From Agapanthus africanus (Eukaryota > Streptophyta > Magnoliopsida > Asparagales > Amaryllidaceae): DNA of 64,000 nt. Under the pieces are notes generated by a model. That model was given only the letters and a program-made list of their open reading frames with translations. It was not told the DNA's origin and searched no databases. Location of the stretch: positions 696,334,761 to 696,398,760 of the forward strand of contig CM057339.1 in assembly GCA_030015575.1 (NCBI GenBank), written 5' to 3'. This document shows, one piece after another, positions 31,507-42,537 of the stretch (position 1 is the stretch's first letter; every line of letters starts with the position of its first letter). Made by a program: the position numbers and the translations under genes.

Positions 31507-33728
31507 TGAAAGGTTGCTTGGCACTCTGGTAAGGTCTCACAAGGCATCGAACATGCCAATTTAAAAATTTTGGTGCCGAGAAACCCTAGACTACGGATCT
31601 TAGACTAGATGTTTAGGCGAAATGAAAACTTAGTTAACACTTTAACTAGAAGTGAGAAGCTACAACCTTTGTAGATCCGGATTTCCACCTCCTTAGCTCC
31701 ACGTGGTCATGCCCTCGCTCTCCATCATGAATCCTCGACTCATTCGTCGGCTTCATCGGAAGAACGTGCGGAATAGGTCGTCGGCTTCGTGTCAAAGACG
31801 ATCTACGTCGAGGTTGCACTAGTTCAAGCTCCGACTTCACAAAGTTGTGAAACATGTGAAGAGAACACCCAAAACAACTTGGCAAGAGGTAGAGGGTGAA
31901 GAAATAGGAGATGGGTTCACTTTAGATTTGGAATTCTCTCACTAGAACTCAAGTTGCCATTGATGGCATCTAAGTTTTTCTTTTGAAGATGAAGAAGAAG
32001 AAGAGCTAGAGTTATGATAAGTTTTTTAAAATGAAAAGAAAAATCTATACTTATCATAATTCTAACTAAGGTTAAGTGTAGAGAATCAACCATGGTTATT
32101 TGGAGAGTTAGGGTTAAGCTAGTGGACAAGAATGGTTGCATAAAGTCAAGGCTTCATGAAGCTTCAACATAAAACAAGAAATGCCACCATTCTCCACTTA
32201 AGCTTTATCCAAATAAATGAATAAACAATTAAATGAATAAATGCATAATTAAAATCCTAATCTCAAGTTAACAATGGTTTAATTCCATACACTTAACCAT
32301 ATGATCAAGTATCATCAAACATGATACTTATATGTGCACAAAAGTATATCACATATACAATGTGTAAATCAAGTGAGAAAAATCCGTTTAAAGTGAACCA
32401 ATACTAGTTGATGCAAAGTAATATATCAAATATATATTTATACATTAAATCATTAAATCAACACTTGATTCAATGATCCGGTCATGTCGCACATAACCGA
32501 CTAGTATTCAATGCATCGATTTATCGAATCAATGATTCGATAACTAGGTCATATCTCATACAACCAATCGAAACATAAATCGCGAGAATCAAATACGGTA
32601 TCACATACACGCATTATTCTCGGTCCTGCACATATCTCATATGCACTCCTATTTCGTTTCGCTTGAGCTAGGAAACCTCTGTGTAGGACTCTAAAGACTC
32701 GTCAATACGTCGGTAACAGATGATGATCATATCAAGCACCTACAAGCCGCAAGCGGTCTGCTAAACGTAACGGCCACCCGAGTATTGAGCGATCAGAAGA
32801 TCGACGAGCTAGCCCGCTCACACTCCTGCGAATCCGACCAGTAACACTTGCCGTACAGTCCGGTCTCTTCGTCTGATATGTCGCATATCAAGTCTAGGGG
32901 TGGTAAACGTCAAACCCCAATAACCCGATAAGTCGTGCCGATGTGAGGCTCATAACGGGTCGAGAAACTACTGGTAACACTTACCAGCAAATCTCTGATC
33001 AGCCCTGGCCAGGGACTTCCCAGTTACGGCCAATCGAGCACAGCGCAACATCAACCCCCAATACCGGGAGAGACGAAACCCCTCCTATCGCTCATTGCCT
33101 CCATGTGACTCGGGACTGTACCCAAAGACCACCGTTTTGCACGCCCTCATGGACGTGGTAAGGTGGAGATCAAAGCACAGTGGGAATCACACAAGTCTCT
33201 ATGACGATCTTGGGTCTACAGACTAACCTGTACAAGTGTCACCTGAGAACTGCCATCTGACGTGAGGTATAATACCATCTGGGAGTTCTCGGCGAGTCCG
33301 TCCAGTGTACCCAGTCTCCACTGAGCACCCGTATACCATCTCTGATGTCAAACACCAATGGATATGGGATCATCCATCGCCCATCACATGGGTCGAGAAG
33401 CGTATACGCTAGTCTACTCTGGTATATCGATGCCCCGTCTCGATACACCCACGACTAGGGACCTTGAAGGATGTACTTATGGACTACCATGTCCCCACTA
33501 GTATGATCTGCATCATAATCCAGGTAGTCAAGTACACATCCTAAGGGCTTTACCAACATGTAACTATAAGACAGTATAAAGAGACCAGTGTACATGTTAA
33601 GATAAAGAGTAACCAGATAGCATACTATCATATCGAGCAAGAAAGTCATCTCTATATATGTCCAAGCATCCAATATAATATACATCATCTGCACAATACT
33701 GGCCTCTAGGGCATACATACAACTAACA
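31507..33728 (-). repeat. 5' LTR of A2
   Basis: It pairs with 23143-25364. The promoter that drives A2 should lie here. It holds the possible leader exon at 31667-31756. Confidence 0.93.
31667..31756 (-). CDS. Possible 5' leader exon in the A2 LTR (30 codons)
   Basis: Sense ATG, then MKPTNESRIHDGERGHDHVE and on to GSTK, followed by GTTGTAGC (first intron base 31666). Splicing to the acceptor ending at 28661 would remove 3006 bases and join in phase 0 to VATSSC of Pol. The A1 version has the same length and a diverged sequence. This is inference from frame and splice-like signals only. Confidence 0.3.
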
Positions 33729-33733
33729 CTTCA

Positions 33734-34275
33734 CTCCACCATTCACAAGAGGAGGCCGGCCACAATTTGGTGGGGAGAGGAAATATGCGTGAGTTTCATT
33801 TTGTGAGCTTGTAGCAATTATCTTCATCTCAATTTCCTTGCATGAAAAATGAAAGCACCATTTTTCTCAGCCTCATTCCTCCATCTACAAAGGCAACAAA
33901 AACCCCAAATGAGACTCAACCCTACACATTCTACAGCAAATCTTGGGTATGTCGACTTGCCAGCTTCATGCCCGAGTTGCCTCGGTATAGAGGCGGGAGC
34001 CCGTAAAAGAAACAGGCGACGTGGTGCCCTTCCGGCAAGGATGCGACGACCGGAGTTTCCGCGGGAGATCGGGACGACGAGGAGAAGACCGGAGGACTCG
34101 GATCATTCGGTAAATCTCTAACCCGTCTTGTAGTTAGCTAGAATAAGTTTAATGGTTCGATCCGGGTGTTTAGTGCCCGGTGGTGCCGGTTTGCTAAGTT
34201 CGCAAAATTAAAGTTTATCACCGCTTCCGCAATTGGCCGTCAGATTGACGGCCGGGGCGCCGCCGTGCACTTCCA
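33734..34275 (+). repeat. 5' LTR of B, right part
   Basis: It resumes CTCCACCATTCACAAGAGGA after A2 and ends GCCGTGCACTTCCA. Together with the left part it totals 2202 bp, against 2203 bp for the second LTR. Confidence 0.9.
33849..34121 (+). CDS. Possible leader exon or small ORF in the B 5' LTR (90 codons)
   Basis: The frame starts MKAPFFSASFLHLQRQQKPQ and has an arginine-rich tail (RKRNRRRG, TTRRRPEDSDHS). After 87 codons comes TCG|GTAAAT, a good splice-donor match, in phase 0. The same frame is open at 41777-42049 in the other LTR with two amino-acid changes. No known domain is recognised. Because LTR pairs start identical, conservation here is weak evidence. Confidence 0.25.
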   Translation: MKAPFFSASFLHLQRQQKPQMRLNPTHSTANLGYVDLPASCPSCLGIEAGARKRNRRRGALPARMRRPEFPREIGTTRRRPEDSDHSVNL

Positions 34276-34276
34276 G

Positions 34277-34288
34277 TGGTATCAGAGC
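34277..34288 (+). promoter_or_regulatory. Primer-binding site of B, initiator Met tRNA
   Basis: TGGTATCAGAGC, one base after the LTR end CTTCCA. Confidence 0.92.
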
Positions 34289-34490
34289 CTCGCCATTAAC
34301 TTCGTCTAGCTTGGTTTAATGTGTTTTGCGTTTCCGATCGACCAAAATTCCAAAATCTACATTTTTCCACACATCCGTTTTCTGTTGAATTTTTTCTTGC
34401 TCGAAAATTTTTTCAGGTTGTAGAAAACTAATGTACTGGAAATTCTAAGAATACTGTGAAAATTCGACACTGCAAATCGATATCCAGAGC

Positions 34491-34534
34491 GTGGAACCGC
34501 GGCGAAAACCCCCTTTCCGCCGCGGTTCCGCCGC
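34491..34534 (+). other. GC-rich stem-loop in the B leader
   Basis: GGAACCGCGGCG and CGCCGCGGTTCC form a perfect 12 bp stem about 215 bp after the primer site, the cleanest example of this structure in the window. Confidence 0.8.
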
Positions 34535-35699
34535 AATATGATGTCTTTGCCATGTCAAATTTCTACAGTTTCTTTCTGGGTTGATTTTAGGGTTTTTGGA
34601 ATATTATAATTGGGCCCAGAATTTTCTGTGAGTGCTACAGTATTGCTTGGGGGCCCACTTGTTAATTATTTGATCAATCGGATATTTTAAACACATTATT
34701 TCACAGTATTTACATTATATCTGCGACCGTGAATGTCACTTAATCGGTAAATCCAGTCTAACTGCTATAGCCCGGTTAAACGGATTTGCGAACGTGACTT
34801 TCACGTTGATGTTTTGTGTTTTTGCTGTGATGTTGCGGATCGGTCGTGGGGGATAGCCTGGATGCAATGCTAGTACAGTTTCTGTTGTATTATGTACATT
34901 TGATATTGCGGGGCGAGCGTCCGACATGTGGACTGCCGTCACTGCCTGTTTGTATTATTATTTTGGGGCACGACCTGGTTGCGGTCGATATACCCGTTGT
35001 ATGTATTTTTTACTTTTTGTACTAGGATTACCCCGCGGAGGGGTGCACGGATAGCCGGGTTCTGGAGGGCAACAAGCCCGCAGCTCATGGCATTGGGACG
35101 GAGTGGGCTTCACTCTAGAATTGGCGGGCTATTCGCCGCACTCGTAGGGGGTACAGGTTGACCCAGGAGGGGTGCCCAAGTTACCGGATTCCGTGAAGTG
35201 CTGGGTGGTCCATTCACGGCGCTGAAAGGGGCTGCCTCGCTTCAGGTTTTGGCGGGTAACTTGCCGCGCCCGTAGGGGTCTAGGTTTTCATTGCACAGGC
35301 TATCCACACGACCAGGGGAACGTCGGGTTTCAGTAGTGGCTCTGTGAAACCCGGGGATCCCAGATATCTGTATTGTTCTGTGATGCTGTACATTTCTGTG
35401 ATGTTGCATTTTATCACGTCTTGAGCGAATATAATATATTGGTATATATATTAGTAGATGTTGTATATGCTTTTCATCCGCGCTAGTCCAGTCCCCGCTC
35501 TGCCGTTAGTTAGCTAACCTAACGGGTGATGACGGGACCCAGTGGCGAATGCGGATGGCATATACGTACATCAGTATATTTTCGTTCTTTGTGGTGTGAT
35601 CAATTGATGGGACTGCGTTGATTCGGATCAATGCAAGTTAAAACAAACCTATTCTGATGTTGTTGGAACACTTTTCAAAAAGCTGTTATTGCAAGGACG

Positions 35700-35940
35700 T
35701 TCACTTTTGTTTTGCATCGTGGTATTCATTTGGAATATCCTGCTCCTCAGTCGACGAGGCAAGGGCCGAGATCCCTTCACCGGGAGTGATCCCTTGGACA
35801 GAAGTTTGCGTCAGGGCATTAACTTCACTATAGCCGATTACTTTTGCTTTGCACCGTGGTATTCATATGGAATATCCTGCACCCCATTCTACGGGGAAAG
35901 AGCCGAGATCCCTTCACCGGGAGTGACCTCTTTAGTAAAG
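35700..35940 (+). repeat. Twin leader hairpins of B
   Basis: Stems AAGGG/CCCTT (35761-35765 with 35791-35795) and AAAGAG/CTCTTT (35897-35902 with 35928-35933) surround the invariant CCGAGATCCCTTCACCGGGA. Each is preceded by a GGTATTCAT-type palindrome. Confidence 0.7.
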
Positions 35941-36069
35941 GTTTTCGTCACTATATTTTCTAAAAAGCTATCCGTTCCTTCAACGATATCAAGTTCATTA
36001 CGTTAAAGGTTTTCACCAGAAACCATTCGTAGCCCTCCGTCGTTTCAGACGGGTAGCACGTAGTATTCA

Positions 36070-36290
36070 TGCTATGTTTGTTGACCTTCGTCAAGGCATA
36101 GTGCATGGTAGCTGCTTGTTGCCTTTCTTTTGCATAGATAGATGTGTTGGTTTGGGACAGTCGTATAGCCTTGTTGACCTTCGTCAAGGGCTTGTACGGG
36201 TGGGTTCAAATTAATCTGGACAATGACGGGTGGAACTTGACATGTGACTTATGATTTGTTGACCTTCATCAAGGTCATAAGAGCATGGGG
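36070..36290 (+). repeat. Hairpin triad of B, loop CTTC
   Basis: TTGAC-CTTC-GTCAA at 36081-36094 and 36174-36187, and TTGAC-CTTC-ATCAA at 36259-36272. Outer stems differ: CTATG/CATAG for the first, CTTATGA/TCATAAG for the third. Confidence 0.75.
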
Positions 36291-36581
36291 CAAAAATCAC
36301 ATTGGGAGTTTCAAAAGAACTGAAACATGCCAGATATGCGCATACCTTCTGGAGTGTGATGACGTGAGCGGATTCCGTCACGTTATCATGCAATGATAGT
36401 TGGATCCCGATTCCCACTGATGAGTTGGTTTACTCCTCGGGTGACCCAGACTAATTCTTCTTTCAGGTTTGGAGGAGAATTTGAGGTACAGTGGGAGGTT
36501 TTCAGATTAGATAAATTGGTAACCATTCTGATCTAGGTTAGAGTGCACGCTGAGTGTTTCTTTTCTCTCTCACTTTGGCAG

Positions 36582-39500
36582 CGACCATTGACCCGACCCT
36601 AGACTATGACTCAGTGACCAAGTTGACCGAACCTTCTTAACACTGGCTTTTGGATTGTCAGAGTTGCAGACCTCATTGCCACTCCTACTTTTACCCTTTT
36701 CTCCAGGACATCCCGTATTACTGCGAACGTCCACTTCCATTGGACAAAACCATCGTATGGTTAGATACGAACTCGAAGGAATTCGAGGATGGTTTCCGGT
36801 TCTGGAGAAAACGAATAGGATTATTCAGTTGTCTTTTCTTTTCACCTTCTCTCAGGTTGCGAGTACTCCTTGGTTTAGGAGTAGTACACCTATTACGCAA
36901 ATTGGATAGTCTTCTTCCAAACCATAGGCTGGTGCTGACCGGTAGGGAATGAAGAAAACCAGTTAGCCTAAACGGTGTACAGAAGGTATTAAGTTCAGAC
37001 AAAGAAAGGGATTAGTAAGAGGGCAAAGTAAATTGCGACTGATATTCACGACCAAACCAAGTATTTCTTCGCCAATCCTAAATCACCTTTGTATTTCTCC
37101 AGGACACTCCGTATCACTACGAAGATCCACAGTTTATTGGATACTCCATCGTATGGTTATATACGAACTCGAAAGGAACTTGTTCCAGTTCGGGGATGGA
37201 TTCTGGTCCAGGAGATATAGGAATATGGTTTATTCGGTTGTCTTTTATCTTCACCTTCTCTCGCATTGGGAGTGCTCCTAGGATTAGGACAGTACACCCA
37301 TTATGCTTACTGGATAGTCTTCTTCCAAACCATAGGCTGGTGCCGAACGGTAGGGAAGGAAGAAAACCATTTGGCCTAAGGGGTGTGCAGAAGGTAATGA
37401 CTAAAGACATATAAAGGGATTTGGAGAGGTGGCAAAGAATTATACGGTTATAGTTGTGAATCTGGATAATGGTAGAGGCATTACTAGGAATACCAAGATA
37501 CCCTATCGAAACATTTTAATGTTTCAGTTCAACTGTGTGCTGTTAAAAGAAAACTGATTTCCCGATTGGACACTTGCTCCAGGGTATGTATTTACCAGGT
37601 TTGATTCTCACATCTGTATGGTTTTACAGATGATGAGTGGGAGTAAGTTATTGGGAATAGGGTAATCATCCTCATTATATCGGGATTCGTTGTAATCGGT
37701 GATATTTGAGAAGATCATCTGGGCTGTTTGCCGGTCGGCAAATATTTGGTTTTGAATATCCGCTGTTGTGCACCAATTTCAAATTGATATATCTGTACGT
37801 CTATTTTCATAGAGTGAGATATACCTTTTGATATTATGTCGATGACATTTACCTATATCAGTGGATGGTTAGGTAAGGAGCATTAAACAACGGTGTAATT
37901 CTTCTTAACCATAAGTACAGTTTTCAACCGACGACACACAGTGAAAGAGTTGTTAGACTCAGCGGACTTATACAGAGTATTGTATGTTGTCCAGTGTCCA
38001 TTAAGACAGAGGGGTTGGTCCTCATACTATATTCTGTTTACTTTTAACTTCTCTAGTTCTTAGACATGTGTTTCATAGAAACACAGAGTCTAAGTTTTGA
38101 GGAGTTATAGGTATTTGAATAGAGTAGAGAACCAGGTGTAGCAAGTATCGGGATTCTTCAAAGTGATCGAAGATGTAGATACTTGTGTATGGTATTCAGT
38201 TGATAGTAATGGTAAAGAGAAATTGCTTCTCTTTCAGGTTACTCGTAATTGGAAGCATTCCTAAGTTGAGTAACGCTGATCGGCCTCCTTCCATTTAGTT
38301 GACATGCACTGGAGATAGCTGCATGATTTGAATCTGGTTCAATTAAATCAGTGCCTCTGGTTCTATATTGGATATAGAACAGTTCATATCTTAACGTTGT
38401 TAAGGTACGGGGAGTTGTCCGGCTTATGATTAAAACCAGACACTGGACAACTCAAGGCACGTTTCTGTAATGGCTGTTTGTGGGTTGACCCAGGCTGTGA
38501 CGAGGGTTGACTTTCTACCATCTGGCAGATCAATAGAAATATTGTTCTAGACTCGCCACAGTTTTATTAAAAATGGATTTTTTCAAAAACAGTAGTGGGA
38601 GTATGGTAGAACTGGAAGTGATTCCAGAACCGCAAACGATTACCGAAGATTTGATAAGGAACCTAAAGATTCAATCTGATTTGACATTCCATTGGCCACT
38701 CCGCAGATAAGGTGGGTAACTTCAGGCACCCGAGAGGTACTCTGGTAGCCTCAAGGACGGTGACAGGGAAGTTCTTGTTTACCCAGACATGCCATTGTTG
38801 TTGTTCCAGGCTGCGAGACCCGGCAGGAGAATGAGTATAGCGTCGTTCTAAACTAGCTTTAGAAGTGCACGTCTATATGACTCTGCCAGAGGGTTGTCGT
38901 AGTCAGTGGGAGCAGCGGAAGCATTGGTGGACATCAGGCTTATGTCTATTTATAGACTAAAGCAAATGTAGCGGAGACAGATCATCTGTTTCTGATGTGA
39001 CAGTCATAGGTTTGACTTCATCAGAATAGGGGATGGATCTGTTGAGAAGGTAGTAGGGTGTGATATCCGGGTTTTGGATGACATACACAAAGTAGGAAGT
39101 GACACTCCTATACTACGATCGGTTATACTTTGGTCGTCACACAGTGGTTTCTCCACAAGGGACTTGGACATTATATCAGACATACTGGTTACTAGATCTA
39201 TGGTTTTAGATCTAGATTTAGGTGGTTTCCCAATCAGGGTACTTTGACAGCATTCTAAGAGTATTTAGAGTGGACGACTCCTGGCATGGTAGTGTACCTG
39301 CAGGTAATGGAGTCACCCTCTCTAAAGGTGTCTTACAGACTAAAGGGGAGAGGGATGTGCATGATTGGCAGATCACTTGCTCAGGCAATTGAGTCAATCA
39401 TGAGATGTCAAGTACCACACCAGATGTTGTTCTTGCAGTAAGTGCAATAAGTTGATATTGATCCAATCCTGGGGAAACAGTCGGAAGCAGTTTTAGAACA

Positions 39501-39985
39501 TAAGTGAATGTTCTAGGGATATGATAACGGCTGCCTCCTTTAGGAGACGGTTATCACTCCAGGCTTCCAAGGTGACATGGACGACAGGGTGATTGTCAGA
39601 GTTATATTTTTCCTTCCGACGAGGGGCGGTATTTTGGACAGGTGGTCCAAGGCAATACTGAGGGTGGCTTGGCGCAGGATACTGACTAAGTTCAGTTGAC
39701 GATACAGTCTAAGAAGTTTGGATTTGGAGTTCATTTATGAGCTAGGTCCCATCAGACATCCGGACATTCTAAGACAGGTATTGCTCATTTCGGGAGATGG
39801 CTTTCTCCGCGAACTTGAGATATAGAGAGACATAAAAAGAAACATCTAGGCGGATCCACTCACTGAGGCTATTCCTCGAACGCAATAGTTTCGCAAACAA
39901 GTTTTGTGAAACTGACTAGTAAAGGAGTTGGGTGTTCGGTGTCACACGGGCTGTGAGTATGCGACATCGCAATAATTAGCCTTGA
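36582..39985 (+). pseudogene. Decayed pol region of B
   Basis: Islands of similarity to CopA pol remain in order. Near 37935 a stretch reads like HSERVVRLSGL against HGERVNELLGL of integrase. Near 38605 VELEVIPEPQTITEDL matches the integrase-RT linker. Near 38905 GSSGS and the KSIYGLKQ region of RT are recognisable. No frame stays open for more than about 100 codons, and the integrase and RT catalytic motifs are lost. A ~390 bp block is tandemly duplicated (about 36685-37060 and 37075-37460). C on the minus strand and B' show the same wrecked state, so it predates their spread. Confidence 0.75.
36685..37460 (+). repeat. Tandem duplication of ~390 bp inside B
   Basis: Both copies contain CATCGTATGGTTA, then an AACTCGAA stretch, CACCTTCTCTC, TTGGATAGTCTTCTTCCAAA (or TGGATAGTCTTCTTCC) and CCATAGGCTGGTGC. 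Element C has two equivalent copies at about 56160-56500 and 56570-56900, so the duplication is ancestral to the family. Confidence 0.7.
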
Positions 39986-39987
39986 GT

Positions 39988-40000
39988 GCAAGTGGGAGAT
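39988..40000 (+). promoter_or_regulatory. Polypurine tract of B
   Basis: GCAAGTGGGAGAT directly precedes the second LTR, as in CopA. Confidence 0.85.
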
Positions 40001-42203
40001 TTTTGGAGATAGTGCCCTCAGAGTCAATTATTGGGTCACAGGCACGTGATTGCAATGATTGAGGGAGGACCTATCCCAGGAGGACAGTCTTACTCGAGAT
40101 GATAGTACGCTATCTGGTTTACATTTATCATCGTATACTGCTTTAGGTGACCTGACAGGTTGCTAGTACACGTTGATAGAGCCCCTAGGATTCTTGCTTG
40201 ACTGCCAGCAGTATGAGGGCGATCATATAAGTGAGAGTTAGAGTCTATAAGCACATCCTTAAAAGGTCCCTAGTCGTGGGAGTTTCGAGACAGGGCATCG
40301 ATTCTCCAGAGTAGACTAGTGTATACAGTCGAGACCCCGACGAGGGGCGGTGGCCGGTCTCACAAGCCACTGGTGTCAGTTGGTTCACCTAAGATGTATA
40401 CAGGTGCTCATTGGGTTATGAGTACACCGGACAGGACTCGCCGGGAACATGCTAGTTGGTCTTATACCTGACGTCAGATAGCAGTTCCCAGGTGACATGT
40501 GTACAGGTTAGTTCATCGACCTGGGGATCATCATTTGTCTCGTGTGAGTTCCCACTGTGCTTTGATTACTACCCTACCATGGCTCAAAGGAGTCGTGCAA
40601 ACAGGTTTTAGTTGGGTACAGTCCCGAGCCACATGGAGGCAGTGAGCGGATCTTCAGGGGTTCGTCTCTCCCGGTATTGGGGGTGAGGTCGCGCTGTGTC
40701 TAGGAGAGCCATTACACGAAGTCCTTGGCCAAGGCAGGAGATTTACTGGTAGGTATTCCAGTAGTATCTCAGGGTGTTCTGGGCTACACTCCGACACGAC
40801 TTGTACCGCTTTTGGAGGTCTGACTTTTACCAACCCCCTAGGCCCGACATGCGATGCTCATAAACGAACGGACCGGACTGTACGGATATTGTCACTGACA
40901 GGCTCAGTAGGGTGTCAGGATGAGTTCGCTCATCGACGTCCCTTTTGGTCAATAGCTGGTGGCCCGTCACGTATTGGCTTATACCTCTGACGTGCTAGTG
41001 GTTAAATCCACAGCCATAGTATTGACGAGTCTTTAGAGTCCACCACACTTTCAGTTACTCAAGCTTTCGGGCGAAACGCTGTAGAGGCCGTATGGAGATA
41101 TGGCAGGGTCCGATCAGATACGTGCGGTATTGCACGGATCAGGATCGGACGGTTTGTACTAGAGGCCGTATGGTTATATGGCAGCGTTCGATCAGATACG
41201 TGCGGTATTGCACGGATCAGGATCGGACGGATATTACTAGCCGGCTTTGGTTTAAGCCGGATCCTAGTATAGTACAGTGTAGATTTTGTCTCTTTGCATT
41301 TGTATCCGGTCGGGATACAGATGCGGGTGTGTATGCACAGTATCAGGGTTTTCCTGTAATTTATTACGGGACCAGTTTTCTGAGGTTGCCAGTTTGCATT
41401 CCGTTCCGGCCGGTTTTCCTTTGTTCTTTCCCGGCCGTACTTTTCCGATGGAGGGGGTTATTTGCAAGTTTGCAAATAACATTAGTGGAAGGGGTTTCTT
41501 GCTTTTGTGGTATTATGATAAGTTAAGCATCTTTGCTTTTCATGCATTAATGAGATTTGATTAGATTTGAAATGGATTTGACTTTGTCATCATCACACTT
41601 GCTTTTGATATGGTCACCATTTTCCTTCCCTACACTCACCTCCCTTATATCTTTTTCTTCCCTCCACCATTCACAAGAGGAGGCCGGCCACAATTTGGTG
41701 GGGAGAGGAAATATGAGTGAGTTTCATTTTGTGAGCTTGTAGCAATTATCTTCATCTCAATTTCCTTGCATGAAAAATGAAAGCACCATTTTTCTCAAGC
41801 TCATTCCTCCATCTACAAAGGCAACAAAAACCCCAAATGAGACTCAACCCTACACATTCTACAGCAAATCTTGGGTACGTCAACTTGCCAGCTTCATGCC
41901 CGAGTTGCCTCGGTATAGAGGCGGGAGCCCGTAAAAGAAACAGGCGACGTGGAGCCCTTCCGGCAAGGATGCGACGACCGGAGTTTCCGCGGGAGATCGG
42001 GACGACGAGGAGAAGACCGGAGGACTCGGATCATTCGGTAAATCTCTAACCCGTCTTGTAGTTAGCTAGAATAAGTTTAATGGTTCGATCCGGGAGTTTA
42101 GTGCGCGGTGGTGCAGGTTTGCTAAGTTCGAAAAATTAAAGTTTATCACCGCTTCCGCATTTGGCCGTCGGATTGACGGCCGGGGCGCCGCCGTGCACTT
42201 CCA
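40001..42203 (+). repeat. Second (3') LTR of B
   Basis: It starts TTTTGGAGATAG where the 5' LTR has TGTTGGAGATAG, so the terminal TG has become TT. It ends CGTGCACTTCCA. A few base differences per 100 bp separate it from the 5' LTR at the start, fewer later. It has a polypurine tract before it and a primer site after it, an LTR-internal-LTR-internal arrangement. Confidence 0.9.
41777..42049 (+). CDS. Possible small ORF in the B 3' LTR (90 codons)
   Basis: Same frame as 33849-34121 with two amino-acid changes and the same TCG|GTAAAT after codon 87. In a 3' LTR it would not be spliced to this element's own pol. It is listed for the comparison only. Confidence 0.2.
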   Translation: MKAPFFSSSFLHLQRQQKPQMRLNPTHSTANLGYVNLPASCPSCLGIEAGARKRNRRRGALPARMRRPEFPREIGTTRRRPEDSDHSVNL

Positions 42204-42227
42204 GTGGTATCAGAGCCTCGCCATTAA
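42204..42227 (+). other. 24 bp of B internal sequence after the second LTR
   Basis: It repeats 34276-34299, including the primer site TGGTATCAGAGC, and stops at CCATTAA. The next base begins the copied segment of E. A simple insertion would show the target duplication ACATG and A1 LTR sequence here. Confidence 0.85.
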
Positions 42228-42537
42228 TATCTTTGAAAGTCTCAACTTTTCCAACTACACCAAGAACCTTCTCAAGATCCACTTGCTCCCGATGGGTTTT
42301 ACCCCTTAAGGAGCAACTTCCAAAGTCCATACTTTGTTGGTGTTCATGGATTCTATCTTAGATCGCATTGCATCCAGCCATTTCACAGAGTCCCCACTTG
42401 TGATGTCCTGCTCAAAACTAATTGGGTCATCATCTTCCATGATCCAATCCTCACTCCCACCATGTATAAGAAAACCGTAGTATCTCTCAGATGGATGAGG
42501 AACCCTATTAGATCTATGGAGTGGCTGAGGTTCGTTG
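42228..42537 (-). pseudogene. Second copy of 310 bp of E pol (integrase-RT linker and start of RT)
   Basis: It matches 12562-12871 base for base except for a few substitutions, and both copies end in CGTTG followed by a CopA LTR. It is a duplicated piece of the left flank of A1, now on the right of B. Confidence 0.9.

Larger units (their letters stand above)
23143..33728 (-). mobile_element. Element A2 (CopA), full-length copia element nested in the B 5' LTR
   Basis: A complete 10.6 kb element: LTRs 23143-25364 and 31507-33728 (2222 bp each and nearly identical by eye), primer site 31494-31505, leader, intact pol and polypurine tract. The flanking duplication is CTTCC (23138-23142) and CTTCA (33729-33733), one base different. 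Removing the element restores the B LTR exactly as in the uninterrupted copy at about 41660. It is the youngest clear insertion in the stack and the best candidate for an autonomous copy. Confidence 0.95.
34289..36581 (+). other. B leader, structured and non-coding
   Basis: It has the same order as CopA leaders with little sequence identity outside the structures: GC-rich stem-loop (34491-34534), AT-rich tracts, twin hairpins (35761-35795 and 35897-35933), hairpin triad (36070-36290), then an acceptor-like CTCTCACTTTGGCAG ending at 36581. No gag or other frame is recognised. Confidence 0.7.
21483..42227 (+). mobile_element. Element B (CopB), non-coding copia element, interrupted by A2
   Basis: 5' LTR 21483-23142 plus 33734-34275, internal 34276-40000, second LTR 40001-42203, then 24 further bases that match the start of B internal sequence (primer site TGGTATCAGAGC at 42205-42216). 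It shares primer site, polypurine tract and leader hairpins with CopA, but its pol region has no usable frame. LTRs are about 2.2 kb and related to CopA LTRs in several blocks only. Confidence 0.87.

Noticed and set aside
36650-36952. 100-codon frame in B internal region
   Set aside because: It falls in the tandem-duplicated block, and the second unit and element C do not keep the frame.
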